Under the pieces are notes generated by a model that saw only the letters and a program-made list of their open reading frames with translations, was not told the DNA's origin and made no database searches. DNA of 64,000 nucleotides. Source: Siphonodentalium dalli. Lineage: Eukaryota; Mollusca; Scaphopoda; Gadilida; Siphonodentaliidae. Each line of letters begins with the position of its first letter. Positions within the stretch are counted from its first letter, which is position 1. Location: assembly GCA_032622095.1 (NCBI GenBank), contig CP136064.1, positions 272,451,614 to 272,515,613 of the forward strand. Reading direction: 5' to 3'. The position numbers and the translations under genes are program-made. This document shows positions 1 to 12,720 of this stretch, in pieces.

Positions 1-2360
1 GCAACGAACGCCGCTCGTGCCTTTAATTATTATAACCAATACCATGTAATGATATACATATACCTAACAACATGAACGACATTAGGGAGATTCTTGAAAT
101 AATCTGACCTTAGGGAGACATCTCAATATATCATTTTCCATGCAAAGTGCAGCTTCTGGGTATGTTGAGAGCATTTGGTATTAATAATTAAAATAAAATC
201 TTCTATTTCTCATATTAAAGATACGGGCGGTGTTGGCGGTGGGTATGCTGTTAAGATATTCAACTTCGTCAAAAAGCGCCATTAACAGAAATAGTAAAAT
301 ATAGGCAGAATTTGTTGTTATATCATACAGAAATATGGCATAAACAGTATGTTATTGTCAATTGTTTTCATTGTGTTGTGCAAACACAAGGAAAAAAACC
401 GTTACGTTTCCTGGCTTTTGTTAGATCCGGATATGGTAAGCATAAAGAGCGTTGTTTGTTACTGTTTTTCTTATATGGAAATAATGAAGAGCGTTTATAT
501 ACTGTTTGTGTGATTAACCAATATGATTGCGTTGTGTTATGTAAACAGAAGCAAAACTTCTATAACACGAGCAGGCTGTAATTGTTTACACAGCAACCGT
601 ACACCTTGAAAACAATATACTATTTATGCGCTGATTATGTTTGCATATGAACAAAACTATATATATTTTAATATTCCTTCTGATGGTGGCGATTTGAACA
701 CATGGATATTTCTGCAACGAACGCCGCCCGTGTCTTTAATTATTATAACCAATGCCGTGTGCTGATATACATATACATATAGCTAACAACATGAACGACA
801 TTATGGATACTCTTGAAATAATCTGACCTTAGGGAGACATCTCAATATATCATTTTCCATGCAAAGTGCAGCTTCTGGGTATGTTGAGAGCATTTGGTAT
901 TAATAATTAAAAAAAAATCTTGTATTGCTCATATTAAAGATACGGGCGGTGTTGGCGGTGGGTATGCTGTTAAGATATTCATCTCCGTCAAAAAGCGCCA
1001 TAAACAGAAATAGTAAAATATAGGCAGAATTTGTTGTTATATCATACAGAAATATGGCATAAACAGTATGTTATTGTCAATTGTTTTCATTGTGTTGTGC
1101 AAACACAAGGAAAAAACCGTTACGTTTCCTGGCTTTTGTTAGATCCGGATATGGTAAGCATAAAGAGCGTTGTTTGTTACTGTTTTTCTTATATGGAAAT
1201 AATGAAGAGCGTTTATATAATGTTTGTGTGATTAACCAATATGATTGCGTTGTGTTATGTAAACAGAAGCATAACTTCTGTAACACGAGCAGGCTGTTGT
1301 TTACACAACCATCGTACACCTTGAGGACAATATACTATTTACGCGCTGATTATGTTTGCATATGAACAAAAGTATACATATTTTAATATTCCTTCTGATG
1401 GTGGCGATTTGAGCACATGAATATTTCTGCAACGAACACCGCCCGTGTCTTTAATTATTATAACCAATGCCGTGTACTGATATATAAATACATATAGCTA
1501 ACATTACCGACCTTAGGGAGACTCTTGAAATAATCCGACCTTAGGGAGACATCTCAATATATCATTTTCCATGAAACATGCAGCTTCTGGGTATGGTGAG
1601 AGCATTTGGTATTAATAAAAAAACATCTTTTATTGCTCATATTAAAGATACGGGCGGTGTTTGGCGGTTGGTATGCTGTTAAAATATTTGTTTAGATCCG
1701 GATATGGTAAGCATAAAGTGCGTTGTTTGTTACTGTTTTTCTCATATGGAAATAATGAAGAGCGTTTATATAATGTTTGTGTGATTAATTAATATGATTG
1801 CGTTGTGTTATATAAACAGAAGCAAAACTTCTGTAACACGAACAGGCTGTTGTTTACACAACCATCGTACACCTTGAGGACAATATACTATTTACGCGCT
1901 GATTATGTTTGCATATGAACAAAACTATATATATTATAATATTCCTTCTAATGGTGGCGATTTTAACACATGAATATTTCTGCAACGAACGCCGCCCGTG
2001 TCTTTAATTATTATAACTAATGTCGTGTACTGATATACATATACATATAGCTAACAAAATTAACGACATTAGGGAGACTCATGAAATAATCCGACATTAG
2101 GGAGACATCTCGACACATATTTTTTAATATTCCATCTGTTGGTGGCGATTTGAACACATATGAATATTTCTGCAACGAACGCCGCCCGTGCCTTTAATTA
2201 TTATAACCAATACCATGTAATGGTACACATATACCTAACAACATGAACGCATTAGGGAGACTCTTGAAATAATCCGACCTTAGGGAGACATCTCGACACA
2301 GCTGTATATATTTTAATATTCCATCTGTTGGTGGCGATTTGAACACATACAAATATTTCT
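1..2360 (+). repeat. Higher-order unit 1
   Basis: Monomers of 713, 715, 553, 190 and 189 bp. The window begins exactly inside the GCAACGAACG anchor, so the first monomer appears complete but its left neighbour is not seen. One base is missing from the GAACG-CATTAGGG stretch near 2248 compared with the other units. Confidence 0.9.
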
Positions 2361-4717
2361 GCAACGAACGCCGCTCGTGCCTTTAATTATTATAACCAAT
2401 ACCATGTAATGATATACATATACCTAACAACATGAACGACATTATGGAGATTCTTGAAATAATCTGACCTTAGGGAGACATCTCAACATATCATTTTCCA
2501 TGCAAAGTGCAGCTTCTGGGTATGTTGAGAGCATTTGGTATTAATAATTTAAAAAAAATCTTGTATTGCTCATATTAAAGATACGGGCGGTGTTGGCGGT
2601 GGGTATGCTGTTAAGATATTCATCTCCGTCAAAAAGCGCCATAAACAGAAATAGTAAAATATAGGCAGAATTTGTTGTTATATCATACAGAAATATGGCA
2701 TAAACAGTATGTTATTGTCAATTGTTTTCATTGTGTTGTGCAAACACAAGGAAAAAACCGTTACGTTTCCTGGCTTTTGTTAGATCCGGATATGGTAAGC
2801 ATAAAGAGCGTTGTTTGTTACTGTTTTTCTTATATGGAAATAATGAAGAGCGTTTATATAATGTTTGTGTGATTAACCAATATGATTGCGTTGTGTTATG
2901 TAAACAGAAGCAAAACTTCTATAACACGAGCAGGCTGTAATTGTTTACACAGCCACCGTACACCTTGAAAACAATATACTATTTATGCGCTGATTATGTT
3001 TGCATATGAACAAAACTATATATATTTTAATATTCCTTCTGTTGGTGGCGATTTGAACACATGGATATTTCTGCAACGAACGCCGCCCGTGTCTTTAATT
3101 ATTATAACCAATGCCGTGTGCTGATATACATATACATATAGCTAACAACATTACCGACCTTATGGATACTCTTGAAATAATCCGACCTTAGGGAGACATC
3201 TCGATATATCATTTTCTATGCAATGCGTAGCTTCTGGGTAAGGTGAGAGCATTTGTTATTGATAAAAAAAACATCTTTTATTGCTATATTAAAGATACTT
3301 GCGGTGTTGGCGGTGGGTATGCTGTTAAAATATTCATCTCCTTCAAAAACAGCCATAAACAGAAATAGTAAAATATAGGCAGAATGTGTTGTTATATCAT
3401 ACAGAAATATGGCATAAACAGTATGTTAATGTCAATTGTTTTCACGTTGTTGTGCAAACAAAAGGAAAAAACCGTTACGTTTCCTGGCTTTTGTATAGAT
3501 CCGGATATGGTAAGCATAAAGAGCGTTGTTTGTTACTGTTTTTCTTATATGGAAATAATGAAGAGTGTTCATGTAATGTTTGTGAGATTAACCAATATGA
3601 TTGCGTTGTGTTATGTAAACAGAAGCATAACTTCTGTAACACGAGCAGGCTGTTGTTTACACAACCATCGTACACATTGAGGACAATATACTATTTACGC
3701 GCTGATTATGTTTGCATATGAACAAAAGTATACATATTTTAATATTCCTTCTGATGGTGGCGATTTGAGCACATGAATATTTCTGCAACGAACACCGCCC
3801 GTGTCTTTAATTATTATAACCAATGCCGTGTACTGATATATAAATACATATAGCTAACATTACCGACCTTAGGGAGACTCTTGAAATAATCCGACCTTAG
3901 GGAGACATCTCAATATATCATTTTCCATGAAACATGCAGCTTCTGGGTATGGTGAGAGCATTTGGTATTAATAAAAAAACATCTTTTATTGCTCATATTA
4001 AAGATACGGGCGGTGTTTGGCGGTTGGTATGCTGTTAAAATATTTGTTTAGATCCGGATATGGTAAGCATAAAGTGCGTTGTTTGTTACTGTTTTTCTCA
4101 TATGGAAATAATGAAGAGCGTTTATATAATGTTTGTGTGATTAATTAATATGATTGTGTTGTGTTATATAAACAGAAGCAAAACTTCTGTAACACGAACA
4201 GGCTGTTGTTTACACAACCATCGTACACCTTGAGGACAATATACTATTTACGCGCTGATTATGTTTGCATATGAACAAAACTATATATATTATAATATTC
4301 CTTCTAATGGTGGCGATTTTAACACATGAATATTTCTGCAACGAACGCCGCCCGTGTCTTTAATTATTATAACCAATGTCGTGTACTGATATACATATAC
4401 ATATAGCTAACAAAATTAACGACATTAGGGAGACTCATGAAATAATCCGACATTAGGGAGACATCTCGACACATATATTTTAATATTCCATCTGTTGGTG
4501 GCGATTTGAACACATATGAATATTTCTGCAAAGAACGCCGCCCGTGCCTTTAATTATTATAACCAATACCATGTAATGGTATACATATACCTAACAACAT
4601 GAACGACATTAGGGAGACTCTTGAAATAATCCGACCTTAGGGAGACATCTCGACACAGCTATATATATTTTAATATTCCATCTGTTGGTGGCGATTTGAA
4701 CACATACGAATATTTCT
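2361..4717 (+). repeat. Higher-order unit 2
   Basis: Monomers of 712, 712, 553, 190 and 190 bp. Its second monomer (3073-3784) is a distinct subtype, with TGTATAGATCC in place of TGTTAGATCC and an internal GTTCATGTAATG. The same subtype recurs only at 8510-9222. Confidence 0.9.
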
Positions 4718-7078
4718 GCAACGAACGCCGCTCGTGCCTTTAATTATTATAACCAATACCATGTAATGATATACATATACCTAACAACATGAACGACATT
4801 AGGGAGATTCTTGAAATAATCTGACCTTAGGGAGACATCTCAATATATCATTTTCCATGCAAAGTGCAGCTTCTGGGTATGTTGAGAGCATTTGGTATTA
4901 ATAATTAAAATAAAATCTTCTATTTCTCATATTAAAGATACGGGCGGTGTTGGCGGTGGGTATGCTGTTAAGATATTCAACTTCGTCAAAAAGCGCTATT
5001 AACAGAAATAGTAAAATATAGGCAGAATTTGTTGTTATATCATACAGAAATATGGCATAAACAGTATGTTATTGTCAATTGTTTTCATTGTGTTGTGCAA
5101 ACACAAGGAAAAAAACCGTTACGTTTCCTGGCTTTTGTTAGATCCGGATATGGTAAGCATAAAGAGCGTTGTTTGTTACTGTTTTTCTTATATGGAAATA
5201 ATGAAGAGCGTTTATATAATGTTTGTGTGATTAACCAATATGATTGCGTTGTGTTATGTAAACAGAAGCAAAACTTCTATAACACGAGCAGGCTGTAATT
5301 GTTTACACAGCAACCGTACACCTTGAAAACAATATACTATTTATGCGCTGATTATGTTTGCATATGAACAAAACTATATATATTTTAATATTCCTTCTGA
5401 TGGTGGCGATTTGAACACATGGATATTTCTGCAACGAACGCCGCCCGTGTCTTTAATTATTATAACCAATGCCGTGTGCTGATATACATATACATATAGC
5501 TAACAACATGAACGACATTATGGATACTCTTGAAATAATCTGACCTTAGGGAGACATCTCAATATATCATTTTCCATGCAAAGTGCAGCTTCTGGGTATG
5601 TTGAGAGCATTTGGTATTAATAATTAAAAAAAAATCTTGTATTGGTCATATTAAAGATACGGGCGGTGTTGGCGGTGGGTATGCTGTTAAGATTTTCATC
5701 TCCGTCAAAAAGCGCCATAAACAGAAATAGTAAAATATAGGCAGAATTTGTTGTTATATCATACAGAAATATGGCATAAACAGTATGTTATTGTCAATTG
5801 TTTTCATTGTGTTGTGCAAACACAAGGAAAAAACCGTTACGTTTCCTGGCTTTTGTTAGATCCGGATATGGTAAGCATAAAGAGCGTTGTTTGTTACTGT
5901 TTTTCTTATATGGAAATAATGAAGAGCGTTTATATAATGTTTGTGTGATTAACCAATATGATTGCGTTGTGTTATGTAAACAGAAGCATAACTTCTGTAA
6001 CACGAGCAGGCTGTTGTTTACACAACCATCGTACACCTTGAGGACAATATACTATTTACGCGCTGATTATGTTTGCATATGAACAAAAGTATACATATTT
6101 TAATATTCCTTCTGATGGTGGCGATTTGAGCACATGAATATTTTTGCAACGAACACCGCCCGTGTCTTTAATTATTATAACCAATGCCGTGTACTGATAT
6201 ATAAATACATATAGCTAACATTACCGACCTTAGGGAGACTCTTGAAATAATCCGACCTTAGGGAGACATCTCAATATATCATTTTCCATGAAACATGCAG
6301 CTTCTGGGTATGGTGAGAGCATTTGGTATTAATAAAAAAACATCTTTTATTGCTCATATTAAAGATACGGGCGGTGTTTGGCGGTTGGTATGCTGTTAAA
6401 ATATTTGTTTAGATCCGGATATGGTAAGCATAAAGTGCGTTGTTTGTTACTGTTTTTCTCATATGGAAATAATGAAGAGCGTTTATATAATGTTTGTGTG
6501 ATTAATTAATATGATTGCGTTGTGTTATATAAACAGAAGCAAAACTTCTGTAACACGAACAGGCTGTTGTTTACACAACCATCGTACACCTTGAGGACAA
6601 TATACTATTTACGCGCTGATTATGTTTGCATATGAACAAAACTATATATATTATAATATTCCTTCTAATGGTGGCGATTTTAACACATGAATATTTCTGC
6701 AACGAACGCCGCCCGTGTCTTTAATTATTATAACCAATGTCGTGTACTGATATACATATACATATAGCTAACAAAATTAACGACATTAGGGAGACTTATG
6801 AAATAATCCGACATTAGGGAGACATCTCGACACATATTTTTTAATATTCCATCTGTTGGTGGCGATTTGAACACATATGAATATTTCTGCAACGAACGCC
6901 GCCCGTGCCTTTAATTATTATAACCAATACCATGTAATGGTATACATATACCTAACAACATGAACGACATTAGGGAGACTCTTGAAATAATCCGACCTTA
7001 GGGAGACATCTCGACACAGCTATATATATTTTAATATTCCATCTGTTGGTGGCGATTTGAACACATACGAATATTTCT
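4718..7078 (+). repeat. Higher-order unit 3
   Basis: Monomers of 713, 715, 553, 190 and 190 bp. It matches unit 1 almost base for base, more closely than it matches unit 2, so units 1 and 3 share a more recent common copy or were homogenised. Confidence 0.9.
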
Positions 7079-9775
7079 GCAACGAACGCCGCTCGTGCCT
7101 TTAATTATTATAACCAATACCATGTAATGATATACATATACCTAACAACATGAACGACATTAGGGAGATTCTTGAAATAATCTGACCTTAGGGAGACATC
7201 TCAATATATCATTTTCCATGCAAAGTGCAGCTTCTGGGTATGTTGAGAGCATTTGGTATTAATAATTAAAAAAAAATCTTCTATTTCTCATATTAAAGAT
7301 ACAGGCGGTGTTGGCGGTGGGTATGCTGTTAAGATATACAACTCCGTCAAAAAGCGCCATTAACAAAAATAGTAAAATATAGGCAGAATTTGTTGTTATA
7401 TCATACAGAAATATGGCATAAACAGTATGTTATTGTCAATTGTTTTCATTGTGTTGTGCAAACACAAGGAAAAAAACCGTTACGTTTCCTGGCTTTTGTT
7501 AGATCCGGATATGGTAAGCATAAAGAGCGTTGTTTGTTACTGTTTTTCTTATATGGAAATAATGAAGAGCGTTTATATAATGTTTGTGTGATTAACCAAT
7601 ATGATTGCGTTGTGTTATGTAAACAGAAGCAAAACTTCTATAACACGAGCAGGCTGTAATTGTTTACACAGCCACCATACACCTTGAAAACAATATACTA
7701 TTTATGCGCTGATTATGTTTGCATATGAACAAAACTATATATATTTTAATATTCCTTCTGACGGTGGCGATTTGAACACATGGATATTTCTGCAACGAAC
7801 GCCGCCCGTGTCTTTAATTATTATAACCAATGCCGTGTGCTGATATACATATACATATAGCTAACAACATGAACGACATTATGGATACTCTTGAAATAAT
7901 CTGACCTTAGGGAGACATCTCAATATATCATTTTCCATGCAAAGTGCAGCTTCTGGGTATGTTGAGAGCATTTGGTATTAATAATTTTAAAAAAATCTTG
8001 TATTGCTCATATTAAAGATACGGGCGGTGTTGGCGGTGGGTATGCTGTTAAGATATTCATCTCCGTCAAAAAGCGCCATAAACAGAAATAGTAAAATATA
8101 GGCAGAATTTGTTGTTATATCATACAGAAATATGGCATAAACAGTATGTTATTGTCAATTGTTTTCATTGTGTTGTGCAAACACAAGGAAAAAACCGTTA
8201 CGTTTCCTGGCTTTTGTTAGATCCGGATATGGTAAGCATAAAGAGCGTTGTTTGTTACTGTTTTTCTTATATGGAAATAATGAAGAGTGTTTATATAATG
8301 TTTGTGTGATTAACCAATATGATTGCGTTGTGTTATGTAAACAGAAGCAAAACTTCTATAACACGAGCAGGCTGTAATTGTTTACACAGCCACCGTACAC
8401 CTTGAAAACAATATACTATTTATGCGCTGATTATGTTTGCATATGAACAAAACTATATATATTTTAATATTCCTTCTGTTGGTGGCGATTTGAACACATG
8501 GATATTTCTGCAACGAACGCCGCCCGTGTCTTTAATTATTATAACCAATGCCGTGTGCTGATATACATATACATATAGCTAACAACATTACCGACCTTAT
8601 GGATACTCTTGAAATAATCCGACCTTAGGGAGACATCTCGATATATCATTTTCTATGCAATGCGTAGCTTCTGGGTAAGGTGAGAGCATTTGTAATTGAT
8701 AAAAAAAACATCTTTTATTGCTCATATTAAAGATACTTGCGGTGTTGGCGGTGGGTATGCTGTTAAAATATTCATCTCCTTCAAAAACAGCCATAAACAG
8801 AAATAGTAAAATATAGGCAGAATGTATTGTTATATCATACAGAAATATGGCATAAACAGTATGTTATTGTCAATTGTTTTCACTTTGTTGTGCAAACAAA
8901 AGGAAAAAACCGTTACGTTTCCTGGCCTTTGTATAGATCCGGATATGGTAAGCATAAAGAGCGTTGTTTGTTACTGTTTTTCTTATATGGAAATAATGAA
9001 GAGCGTTCATGTAATGTTTGTGAGATTAACCAATATGACTGCGTTGTGTTATGTAAACAGAAGCATAACTTCTGTAACACGAGCAGGCTGTTGTTTACAC
9101 AACCATCGTACACCTTGAGGACAATATACTATTTACGCGCTGATTAGGTTTGCATATGAACAAAAGTATACATATTTTAATATTCCTTCTGATGGTGGCG
9201 ATTTGAGCACATGAATATTTCTGCAACGAACACCGCCCGTGTCTTTAATTATTATAACCAATGCCGTGTACTGATATATAAATACATATAGCTAACATTA
9301 CCGACCTTAGGGAGACTCTTGAAATAATCCGACCTTAGGGAGACATCTCAATATATCATTTTCCATGAAACGTGCAGCTTCTGGGTATGGTGAGAGCATT
9401 TGGTATTAATAAAAAAACATCTTTTATTGCTCATATTAAAGATACGGGCGGTGTTTGGCGGTTGGTATGCTGTTAAAATATTTGTTTAGATCCGGATATG
9501 GTAAGCATAAAGAGCGTTCTTTGTTACTGTTTTTCTCATATGGAAATAATGAAGAGCGTTTATATAATGTTTGTGTGATTAATTAATATGATTGCGTTGT
9601 GTTATATAAACAGAAGCAAAACTTCTGTAACACGGACAGGCTGTTGTTTACACAACCATCGTACACCTTGAGGACAATATACTATTTACGCACTGATTAT
9701 GTTTGCATATGAACAAAACTATATATATTTTAATATTCCTTCTAATGGTGGCGATTTGAACACATGAATATTTCT
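7079..9775 (+). repeat. Higher-order unit 4, expanded and lacking the two short monomers
   Basis: Monomers of 713, 718, 713 and 553 bp. An additional full-length monomer of the 3073-type is present and the paired 190-bp monomers are absent, so the order changes here. This is the last unit with clear higher-order order before the array decays. Confidence 0.88.
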
Positions 9776-10790
9776 GCAACGAACGCCGCCCGTGTCTTTA
9801 ATTATTATAACCAACGCCGTGTACTGATATATATATCTATACATATAGCTAACAACATTACCGACCTTATGGAGACTCTTGAAATAATCCGACCTTAGGG
9901 AGACATCTCGATATATCATTTTATATGCAAAGCATAGCTTCTGGGTGTGGTGGGAGCATTTGGTATTTATAAAAAAACATGTTTTATTGCTATATTAAAG
10001 ATACTGGCGGTGTTGGCGGTGTACATGCTGTGAAAATATTCACCTCCGTTAAGTGTGTTATGTAAACAAAAGCAAAAAACGTCATGTTTCCTGGGTTTTG
10101 TTTAGATCCGGATACGGTAAACATAAAGAGCGTTATTTGTTACTACTTTCCTTATTTGGAAATAATTAAGAGACTCTAGAAATAATCCGACCTTAATGAG
10201 ATATCTCAATATATCATTTTCTATGCAGCGCGTGGCTTCTGGGTAAGGTGAGAGCATTTGTTATTAATCGGAAAAAAATCTTTTATTGCTATATTAAAGA
10301 TACGGGCGGTGTTAGCAATCATCGTGTACCTTGGGGACAATATCCTATTTACGCGATGATTATGTTTGCATATGAACAAAACTGTACATATTTTAATATT
10401 CCATATTATGTAAACAAAGGAAAAACCGTTACGTTTCATTGCTTTTGTTTAGATCCGGATATGGTAAACATAAAGAGCGTTTTGGTTCATTATATGGAAA
10501 TAATAAAGAGCGTTTATATAATTTTGGTGTGGTCAACCACTATACTTGCGTTGTGTTGTGTAAACAAAAGCAAAACTTCTGTAACACGAGCAGGCTGCTG
10601 TTTACCCACCATAGTACACATTGAGGACAATATACTATTTACCCGCTGAATATATTTGCATATGAACAAACTATATATTTTTTAATATTCCTTCTGTTGG
10701 TTGCGATTTGAACACATATGATATTTCTGCAACGAACTTCGGCCGTGCCTTTAATTATTATAACCAATGCCATGTACTGATATAGCGTTT
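9776..10790 (+). repeat. Diverged, rearranged edge of the satellite array
   Basis: Monomer pieces are recognisable (TTAGATCCGGATA near 10103 and 10449, GGACAATAT near 10337 and 10624, a degenerate GCAACGAAC anchor at 10729), but they are out of order, shortened and substituted. Increased divergence at an array edge is usual for satellites, because unequal exchange homogenises the interior more than the margin. Confidence 0.8.
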
Positions 10791-11125
10791 TACAAAGATT
10801 AAACCAGGTCCCCGCATTCGTGTATTGAGGGTTAAATTTCTCGCGTATGCTAGCATCTTATATTATATCTAGTCATGTTATAAAACTTTTTCAAAAATGT
10901 GGCTTCAAAATATAAAGTACATATTATGTATCTCCATAACTTTGATTTTTAATATGTGTCCCATAATACCGCATTTTGTGGTATTTATTGCATATGTCCC
11001 CCTAATATGGTTCATGTTGTATGTAAAATGAGCAAACATTAGGGAGACGGTATTAGGGGGACACTTGTTATATATTTTTAAATATTATAATAGTTATAAC
11101 AAATGACATCATAGATGGTTTTTCG
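10791..11125. other. AT-rich spacer with an inverted repeat
   Basis: No coding or RNA gene seen. It contains a 13-bp inverted repeat, TGTCCCCCTAATA at 10995-11007 and its complement at 11051-11063, separated by 43 bp, and a CATTAGGGAGAC motif that also occurs in the satellite monomer. Confidence 0.6.
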
Positions 11126-11250
11126 ATTAATACCAAATGCCCTCACCACACACAGAAGCTATGCGTTGCATAGAAAATGATATATCGAGATGTCTCCCTA
11201 AGGTCGGATTATTTCAACAGTCTCCCTAAGGTCGTTAGTGTTGTTAGCTA
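11126..11250 (-). repeat. Inverted partial satellite monomer
   Basis: On the minus strand this reads as the monomer segment from GCTAACAAC through the doubled TTAGGGAGAC motif to the GAGAGCATTTGGTATTAAT region. Its closest match is the monomer subtype with TCTATGCAACGC (as at 3219 and 8652). It lies outside the array in opposite orientation. Confidence 0.88.
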
Positions 11251-11385
11251 TATATATATGTATATATATATGTATATATATACATGTATATATATATGTA
11301 TATATATGTATATGTGTATGTATGTGTATGTATGTGTGTGTGTATATATATATGTATATATGTGTGTGTGTGGGTGCGCGTGTGT
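11250..11385. repeat. TA/TATG/TG microsatellite
   Basis: Imperfect run of TATA, TATG and TGTG units. It begins exactly where the inverted monomer should continue with its own short TATACATATACATATA tract, so it probably grew from that tract. Overlapping reading frames rich in Y, I, V, M and C come only from the repeat. Confidence 0.9.
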
Positions 11386-11667
11386 GTCTATGACTGCGTA
11401 CATGTCTGTACATCCGTCCGCTCGTCAGTGTATGTATGTATATTTGTTCGCCTGCATGTGTCCGCATACCTGCCAATCGACATAGCTGTCTGCGTATAAG
11501 TACATTGTATGTCTGTCGCTCTGACTTTGATTTCTGTCTGAATTTGTATTCATTTGTATATGTCTTCTTCACCGGTTCATCCCACTTGTGTAAATATTTG
11601 TATTATGATGTTTAATGTTTGATAAGCTCTTCGTGTAACGGAGGAAAATAAAGGATATATATATATA
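11386..11667. other. Single-copy spacer, nothing recognised
   Basis: Mixed sequence between the microsatellite and the left duplication block. A second short TATATA run lies at 11655-11667, just before the duplication begins. Confidence 0.5.
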
Positions 11668-12299
11668 CAACGAATTTTCTTTATATTACATGTATTTACC
11701 CTATTAGTGCCAAGTGTTTCGAATGTCCACAATGTAATTAGCCCCGTTTATGGCGGCGAGCCAAATCTACCAGTATTTAAGACAATTAAACTTCACTTTC
11801 AGAAATTAGAAAAATATACCATTTGAGATGGAGTTAGTAGTGCTGTGCTGCTTTAGACGGGACATCGGGGGCAGTTTTAGTTCAATATGGCATCTAACAT
11901 TTCTCTGGATGAAATCCGAGTATGCATTCGATTTGCAACATGTATTGTCTCAACTAGGAGCGGGTGTGGAAAACGAGTATGCCTGCCCTAAGTTTCAAGC
12001 TAATTGCAATGATTTTTATCCTGTTGATTTCCACAAACAATTCTCATAAAACCAGACAAATCTGTCCTCATTTACTTAGAATTGTCAAAGGTTGAATGCC
12101 CGTTTGACAGTTTCAAGCATCTTTTATATCAAATTGGAGGAAATGGAACCATTTTTTTGTGTTATCGTTTTGCACGACTTTTCAGAATTCGAGACACCGA
12201 GACATATGAGATGCCTGTTACTCCGATGATTAAATGCCACACCCCTCGGATCCGTTATATATGAGCATATAAATCAAAATTATGTTTTGACTTTTTATG

Positions 12300-12720
12300 T
12301 ACACTAATAAGCACCTTGCCATGACTGGATAGAGTTGATCCAAAGGAGCAACATATCCTCCCGCAATTGGGCACATAATCGACCTGTAGTGAGAAATAGA
12401 TACATAATGTGATTATTTGATCATGAAATAAGCTGATAATGGAGTCATAGCCGTTATTTCGTTTTATGGCGCGGGCCACAATGAAGACACGCGTTAAAGA
12501 GCATGCACACAACAAGTCGTGGGTTGGTTTATTTGTGTCATTCTCCACACATAATCTACTTAGAAACATTATGAGTTGATAATGTGACTAAAATGCTCTA
12601 ATTTTCAGCGCACTATCGACTCAAAATGAGGCGATTATCAGCAGATTATACACCAAAAACAAGTTTTGTTATATAAGCAGCTCATGTGTGTATTTATTCG
12701 GGAGAACAGGCCGAAATTAC
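12300..12720 (+). repeat. Interspersed repeat, also at 26340-26705 (inverted), 58915-59335 and 52590-52660 (part)
   Basis: The stretch from GCACCTTGCCATGACTGGAT to GGGAGAACAGG matches, on the opposite strand, 26340-26705 (CCTGTTCTCCCG to CCAGTCATGGCAAG). The best conserved core is TATGGCGCGGGCCACA, also seen near 52620 as TGTGGCCCGCGCCAT. No terminal repeats or coding potential were found. It is presumably a non-autonomous mobile element of unknown class. Confidence 0.7.

Larger units (their letters stand above)
1..10790 (+). repeat. Higher-order satellite array (about 2,360-bp unit of five monomers)
   Basis: Anchoring on the conserved GCAACGAAC motif, monomers start at 1, 714, 1429, 1982, 2172, 2361, 3073, 3785, 4338, 4528, 4718, 5431, 6146, 6699, 6889, 7079, 7792, 8510, 9223 and 9776. 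The lengths run 713-715-553-190-189, then 712-712-553-190-190, then 713-715-553-190-190. The 553-bp form is the full monomer with about 160 bp missing from its middle; the 190-bp form lacks about 520 bp, joining the GGGAGACATCTC region to the TTTTAATATTCC region. Copies in equivalent positions are nearly identical, while neighbouring monomers differ, which is the signature of a higher-order repeat. Short frames of 60-133 codons recur in it, but they are cut by indels and stops and are not genes. The array continues past the left edge of the window. Confidence 0.95.

Noticed and set aside
312-9147. Recurring 60-111-codon frames in the first 9 kb
   Set aside because: They recur only because the satellite monomer recurs; each is cut at different points by indels and has no domain. 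They are not a gene family.
1-10790. TTAGGG as telomeric repeats
   Set aside because: TTAGGG occurs once per motif inside a longer block and never in tandem TTAGGG runs.
11177-11572. Tyr/Ile/Val/Cys-rich frames at 11.2-11.6 kb and 29.4-29.8 kb
   Set aside because: Translations of TA/TG microsatellites.
12255-12569. A conserved minus-strand frame of 104 codons present in both duplicates (also 58860-59174)
   Set aside because: It lies across the interspersed repeat, has no domain, and its preservation is explained by the low divergence of that part of the duplication.
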